64,000 nucleotides of DNA from Mucilaginibacter sp. cycad4 (GTDB lineage: Bacteria > Bacteroidota > Bacteroidia > Sphingobacteriales > Sphingobacteriaceae), in assembly GCF_034263275.1 (NCBI RefSeq), contig NZ_CP139559.1, forward strand, positions 5,642,001 to 5,706,000, read 5' to 3'. Each line of letters begins with the position of its first letter. Positions within the stretch are counted from its first letter, which is position 1. A program made the position numbers and the translations under genes. Shown in pieces: positions 60,791 to 64,000 of the stretch. The notes beneath the pieces are model-generated. The model searched no databases. It had not been told where the DNA came from and saw only the letters and a program-made list of their open reading frames with translations.

Positions 60791-61936
60791 TTAACTTGGC
60801 ATATATTGATTCCCCGCAGGGACATTTTTATTAATTAGTATTTTAATAATTTGTAAAGATACATCTAAAAATAAGATTTTAGGATTAGCGTTTCGCTCCA
60901 CATGATAATGCGCTTTTTCAAGCTCTTCAATAATCATTTGCGATTTGCCAATACTTAGCACGCCGCTCATTTTTTGAGCCGTATCCAGTTCCTTTGCCGG
61001 TAAATGTACCAGGCTACCCGCCCCCGCAATCAGTAAACAGCATTCGCGGATAAAGCTGGTACCGTAACGCAAAAAGTTTTTTTGGTTTTCGCGCCCCATT
61101 TTGGCAAACTGCTCCACAAAGGCCATTACCTCAATGCCCTTATTGCCAAAGCAATACCGTAGCCATTGTACAAACAGCTCATGGTAGCTTTTGTTATCCT
61201 GCTGCAGCATAGCCAGCGCCTCGGTCATGTTGCCGTTGCTTAAATAAGCAATTTCGGCAGCCGCCTCTTCTGTTTGGTGATGGGTATTTATTAAATGTTC
61301 TTTAATTTCATCGTACTCAAGCATCGGTATTTTCACCAGTTGCGTACGCGATAATATGGTATTCAGGATCTGATCCTGGTTTTGGGCTACTAATAAGAAG
61401 AGCGTATTGGGCTGGGGTTCTTCAATAATTTTTAACAGTGCATTCCCCTCTTTATCCAGGTATTCGGGCAACCAAAGGATCAGGATCTTATATTCCGATT
61501 CAAACGGCTTAAAGCTTAATTTCTTGATGATCTGGTGGCATTCGGCGATATTGATGTTGGCCTGTTTGTTTTCGGCATCGAGGTATCCGCGCCAGATATC
61601 CAGGCTTAAATATGGATTGGTAGTTAAAGCCCCGCGCCATTGCTCAATAAAAGTAAGGGCCGTATCATCCTTATGTTTTGCAAAGAAAGGGTAGGAAAAA
61701 TGCAAGTCCGGATGCATCAGTTTCTGGTATTTCCGGCAGGAAGAACATACGCCGCATGAATCATCAGGCTGTTTATCTTCGCAGGATAGGTACTGGGCGT
61801 AGGCAACAGCAAGCGCGAGGCTGCCCGAACCCTCGGGGCCTAAAAATAATTGCGCATGGCTTACCCGGTTCTCAGTCACCGTGTTAAGCAATCGTTGCTT
61901 GGTTGCTGCCTGTCCTACTATTTCTTTAAACTGCAT
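60791..61936 (-). CDS. holB: DNA polymerase III delta' subunit
   Basis: 381 residues from the ATG at 61936 (the frame begins with a TTG three codons earlier). MQFKEIVGQAATKQRLLNTV, SHAQLFLGPEGSGSLALAVA (Walker A replaced by GPEGSGSLAL), a zinc site (CEDKQPDDSCGVCSSCRKYQ) and EYKILILWLPEYLDKEGNAL, LLKIIEEPQPNTLFLLV, ILSRTQLVKIP. It is part of the clamp loader. It is the first gene of the holB-ricT-gldH operon. Confidence 0.92.
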   Translation of the reverse strand: MQFKEIVGQAATKQRLLNTVTENRVSHAQLFLGPEGSGSLALAVAYAQYLSCEDKQPDDSCGVCSSCRKYQKLMHPDLHFSYPFFAKHKDDTALTFIEQWRGALTTNPYLSLDIWRGYLDAENKQANINIAECHQIIKKLSFKPFESEYKILILWLPEYLDKEGNALLKIIEEPQPNTLFLLVAQNQDQILNTILSRTQLVKIPMLEYDEIKEHLINTHHQTEEAAAEIAYLSNGNMTEALAMLQQDNKSYHELFVQWLRYCFGNKGIEVMAFVEQFAKMGRENQKNFLRYGTSFIRECCLLIAGAGSLVHLPAKELDTAQKMSGVLSIGKSQMIIEELEKAHYHVERNANPKILFLDVSLQIIKILINKNVPAGNQYMPS

Positions 61937-61960
61937 TTGGTGCAAAATAGTAATTAGATT

Positions 61961-62102
61961 TTAGATGTGAGATATGAGATGTGAGATTTGAGACAGGATA
62001 AATCGGGAAAGCGAATACTTTACAGTATGGTTATATGTTGAAAGTAAAGAAAAGGCCAACCAATCAAAAAATCTCGTATCTCATATCTCACATCTCATAT
62101 CT
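61961..62102. repeat. inverted heptanucleotide arrays between holB and ruvX
   Basis: The left arm (61961-61995) is four units of AGATRTG (R = A/G) and close variants; the right arm (62070-62102) is the same array inverted. Together they could form a long imperfect hairpin spanning the divergent promoters. TATCTTTA at 62097-62104 may serve as the ruvX -7 box. Confidence 0.6.
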
Positions 62103-62109
62103 TTACCAA

Positions 62110-62520
62110 ATGAGAATAATGGCATTTGATTATGGCACCAAGCGTATCGGCATAGCAGTTACCGACCCTTTGCAGATCATCGCTACCGGGCTTGATAATA
62201 TCCACCCCAATAATATCATCGAGTTTTTAAAAAAATACCTGCAAACTGAACAGGTGGAGCGCTTCATTGTAGGCGAACCAAAGCAGATGGACAATACCCC
62301 CTCGCAATCGGCTATTCACGTAAAAGGCTTTGTAAACCTGTTAAAGAAAACATTTCCGGAAGTGCCTATTGAAATGGTTGATGAGCGTTTTACCTCAAAA
62401 ATGGCATCGGCAACTATCGCTCAAAGTGGCATGAACAAGAAACACCGGCAAAATAAGGAGTTGGTGGATACGATATCGGCAGTGATATTGTTGCAGAGCT
62501 GGATGGAAAGAAAGATTTGA
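62110..62520 (+). CDS. ruvX: Holliday junction resolvase-like RuvX (YqgF)
   Basis: 136 residues from the ATG at 62110; the longer frame runs through the heptad repeat. RIMAFDYGTKRIGIAVTDPL (first Asp), ERFIVGEPKQMDNTPSQSAI (Glu), MVDERFTSKMASATI (Asp/Glu), ELVDTISAVILLQSWME (Asp). This is an RNase H-like fold; the family acts in rRNA 16S 5'-end processing. Confidence 0.92.
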   Translation: MRIMAFDYGTKRIGIAVTDPLQIIATGLDNIHPNNIIEFLKKYLQTEQVERFIVGEPKQMDNTPSQSAIHVKGFVNLLKKTFPEVPIEMVDERFTSKMASATIAQSGMNKKHRQNKELVDTISAVILLQSWMERKI

Positions 62521-62604
62521 ACCATGATGCGCTTGATTAGAGGATTGCCTTGATAGAGGGTTGAACCTTGATTTTCCTGATTAGAGGATTGCGTGATATC
62601 TGCT
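62521..62604. repeat. repeat cluster left of the GxxExxY gene
   Basis: Contains GAACCATGATGCGCTTGAT, GATAGAGGGTTGAACCTTGA and TTTTCCTGATTAGAGGATTG. Its reverse complement matches, with units in different order, the cluster at 63038-63120 on the other side of the gene. Confidence 0.55.
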
Positions 62605-62981
62605 TCAAATTAAGAGATTGTTGTTGTGGACACGTTTAAATTGTAAGCTTTTTGATCCGAAGTTTATTAGCAGGCCTATTTCCATTTTATAGGCTTCAAG
62701 ATAATTCATGGCTTGTGCTAAGTGTACATCGTCAAGTAATATGATGGCTTTTATTTCTACCATGATCGATCCTTCAACAAAAAAATCTACTCGACGTTTT
62801 CCTATGTCAACCCCATCATAATAGATGATCATCTCGAGTTCCTGGGCAAATTTCAAATCAGCTTTTGCTAATTCCAAAGCTAATGCGCGCTGATAAATTA
62901 GTTCCTGGAAGCCATTACCCAGGTATTATGCACACGCATAGCGCAACCAATTATCTTCTCGGTTAGTTCTTTATGTTTCAT
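62605..62981 (-). pseudogene. GxxExxY family gene, frameshifted
   Basis: Read from an ATG at 62981: MKHKELTEKIIGCAMRVHNT, then a single missing base near 62920-62923 shifts the frame; restoring it gives LGNGFQELIYQRALALELAKAD and continues to the family end (VDIGKRRVDFFVEGSIMVEI, AQAMNYLEAYKMEIGLLINF). The family (about 125 aa) is named for G-x-x-E-x-x-Y; here GFQELIY. Function unknown; it resembles PD-(D/E)XK-like folds (E...VDFFVEG..MVEIKA). Confidence 0.8.
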
Positions 62982-63037
62982 GCTAAGGTTTAAATGAAGT
63001 TAAAAGTATAACATCATTTTTAAATTCCAAGCCCAAC

Positions 63038-63120
63038 ATCAGGAAATTCTCTGATCAAGCGCGCCATGGTTCAACCCTCTATCAAGGCCATCCTAAAATC
63101 CTAAAAATCAAGGTTCAAAT
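63038..63120. repeat. repeat cluster right of the GxxExxY gene
   Basis: Contains CTGATCAAGCGCGCCATGGT, TCAACCCTCTATCAAGG and AATCAAGGTTCAA, the inverse of the units at 62521-62604. Confidence 0.55.
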
Positions 63121-63127
63121 TTTTGTT

Positions 63128-63135
63128 TATCTTTG
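63128..63135 (+). promoter_or_regulatory. -7 box directly before the O-methyltransferase gene
   Basis: TATCTTTG ends 5 bp before the ATG at 63141, implying a leaderless mRNA and excluding upstream starts. Confidence 0.55.
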
Positions 63136-63140
63136 CCGCC

Positions 63141-63779
63141 ATGGATATTCTCCCTAATGCCTTACTGGCTTACTTAGATGACCATTGCGACCCGGAGCCG
63201 GAAGTGCTGCAAAAGCTCAACCGCGAAACGCATATCAAGGTGTTAAAACCTAACATGCTATCGGGACATTACCAGGGCCGTTTGCTTAGTTTTTTGAGCA
63301 AAATGGTGCAGCCTAAGCGCATCCTGGAGATAGGTACCTACACAGGCTACTCGGCTATTTGCCTGGCCGAAGGTTTGGCCGAAGGCGGCATCCTCCACAC
63401 CATTGAAGTTAACCGCGAAATGGAGGAGATCATCACTTCACACCTTAAACTAACAAATGTTGAAAATAAAATAAAGCTGCATTTTGGGCCGGCAGAGGAC
63501 ATTATTGCTGATTTACAGGAAGATGTTTTTGATTTGGTGTTTATAGATGCCGATAAAAAGAATAATTATACTTACTTTGAATTAGTTTTTGACAAAGTCA
63601 GATCCGGAGGATTAATAATAATTGATAACGTTTTGTGGAAAGGAAAGGTGTACGGCGCCGAAAAAGATGCCGATACTGAAGGAATCCGCAAACTAAATGA
63701 CCAGATAGCTGTTGATAGCAGGATAGAAAAATTGATCCTGCCGGTACGCGACGGGCTGCTGGTTATCAGAAAAAAATAA
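63141..63779 (+). CDS. class I SAM O-methyltransferase (caffeoyl-CoA OMT type)
   Basis: 212 residues from the ATG at 63141. LSFLSKMVQPKRILEIGTYT (SAM motif I), GILHTIEVNREMEEII, DLVFIDADKKNNYTYFELVF (metal Asp), GGLIIIDNVLWKGKVYGAEK. Bacterial members methylate catechol-like or unknown substrates, using a divalent metal. It is 3 bp upstream of the next gene, so co-transcribed. Confidence 0.92.
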   Translation: MDILPNALLAYLDDHCDPEPEVLQKLNRETHIKVLKPNMLSGHYQGRLLSFLSKMVQPKRILEIGTYTGYSAICLAEGLAEGGILHTIEVNREMEEIITSHLKLTNVENKIKLHFGPAEDIIADLQEDVFDLVFIDADKKNNYTYFELVFDKVRSGGLIIIDNVLWKGKVYGAEKDADTEGIRKLNDQIAVDSRIEKLILPVRDGLLVIRKK

Positions 63780-63782
63780 ATT

Positions 63783-64000
63783 ATGAAGAAAATCTTACTG
63801 ATTACAACACTGTTGATTTCAACATTAGCTGCTTCAGCACAGAAAAATACCTCACAATCTTACATTGAAAAATTCAAAGATGATGCCATTAAGATCATGC
63901 ACGAAACCGGGATTCCGGCAAGCATCGTTTTAGGTGTAGCCATGCACGAATCGGGCTGCGGCAACAGCACCATAGCACAAAACCTTAATAACCAGTTTGG
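63783..64000 (+). CDS. glucosaminidase-domain protein, cut by window end
   Basis: The first 72 codons: signal peptide (ILLITTLLISTLAASAQ) and the start of a FlgJ/GH73-type glucosaminidase domain (YIEKFKDDAIKIMHETGIPA, SIVLGVAMHESGCGNSTIAQ), where the Glu of HESG is the catalytic residue and NLNNQFG leads into NNxFG. It cuts peptidoglycan. Bacteroidota members often carry C-terminal LysM repeats, which would be outside the window. Confidence 0.88.
   Translation, partial: MKKILLITTLLISTLAASAQKNTSQSYIEKFKDDAIKIMHETGIPASIVLGVAMHESGCGNSTIAQNLNNQF

Noticed and set aside
61961..62102. CRISPR-like short repeats
   Set aside because: Units are 7 bp without spacers and there are no cas genes anywhere in the window.

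Overview
This 64 kb window comes from a Bacteroidota chromosome, most likely family Sphingobacteriaceae (Mucilaginibacter/Pedobacter-like). The signs are moderate GC, repeated Bacteroidota-type -7 promoter boxes (TAnnTTTG), scarce Shine-Dalgarno sequences, the lipoprotein GldH next to the Cys-rich RicT/PSP1 protein, 7TMR-DISM and RHS proteins, and several families of long intergenic palindromes. The genus is an inference.

Layout. 1-3735: 3' part of a large RHS/YD-repeat polymorphic toxin gene, followed 9 bp later by a pentapeptide-repeat protein, the probable immunity partner. 3942-5686: decayed IS1182-type element. 6208-8802: small accessory genes (VOC protein, hypotheticals, DUF4256). 8949-10111: ISAs1-type element with clear ends, inserted into a palindromic repeat. 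10171-11947: operon of an ArsR regulator, an AHSA1/SRPBCC protein, DoxX and a YdeI/DUF1801 protein, with a promoter/operator visible. 12216-14527: conserved protein of unknown function, then a DUF6364/PIN toxin-antitoxin pair. 14566-17687: haem-binding/cytochrome P460 proteins and a metal-responsive AraC regulator with an HMA-MauE membrane protein. 18211-22574: single-domain response regulator, LacI regulator, nitroreductase, and a 7TM sensor fused to a transposase-type zinc ribbon. 23108-25200: molybdate transporter modABC.

25827-26521 is a stack of palindromic repeats nested inside one another. 27272-31991: NifU-like scaffold, Mrp ATPase, a glycosyltransferase-51 protein and a LysE exporter. 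32006-33713: IS3-type element with a programmed frameshift site, surrounded by duplicated flanks and a solo IS end. 34107-38218: beta-glucan degradation genes (GH30 and GH16 lipoproteins sharing the same C-terminal beta-trefoil) and an outer-membrane beta-barrel protein. 38592-40991: Mla-type lipid transporter (MCE, ATPase, permease). 41089-44646: pirin, NAD(P)-binding protein, ABC-F ATPase, small membrane protein.

44623-48537: two perfect parS-like sites (GTTCCACGTGGAAC) and a degenerate third just upstream of mnmG/gidA, which suggests that this part lies close to the replication origin; then a lipoprotein. 48527-52320: gamma-carbonic anhydrase, tRNA-Gly(CCC), and divergent nadB/nadA for quinolinate synthesis. 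52769-57986: thiL, membrane protein, lipoprotein, rmuC, DUF4932 protein. 58104-64000: small lipoproteins, the conserved block gldH-ricT-holB, ruvX, a frameshifted GxxExxY gene between repeat clusters, an O-methyltransferase, and the start of a glucosaminidase gene.

The observations most worth following up are the 7TM-sensor/transposase-zinc-ribbon fusion, the nested palindromes, the parS cluster, and a set of genes whose -7 box lies 4-6 bases from the ATG, implying leaderless mRNAs.
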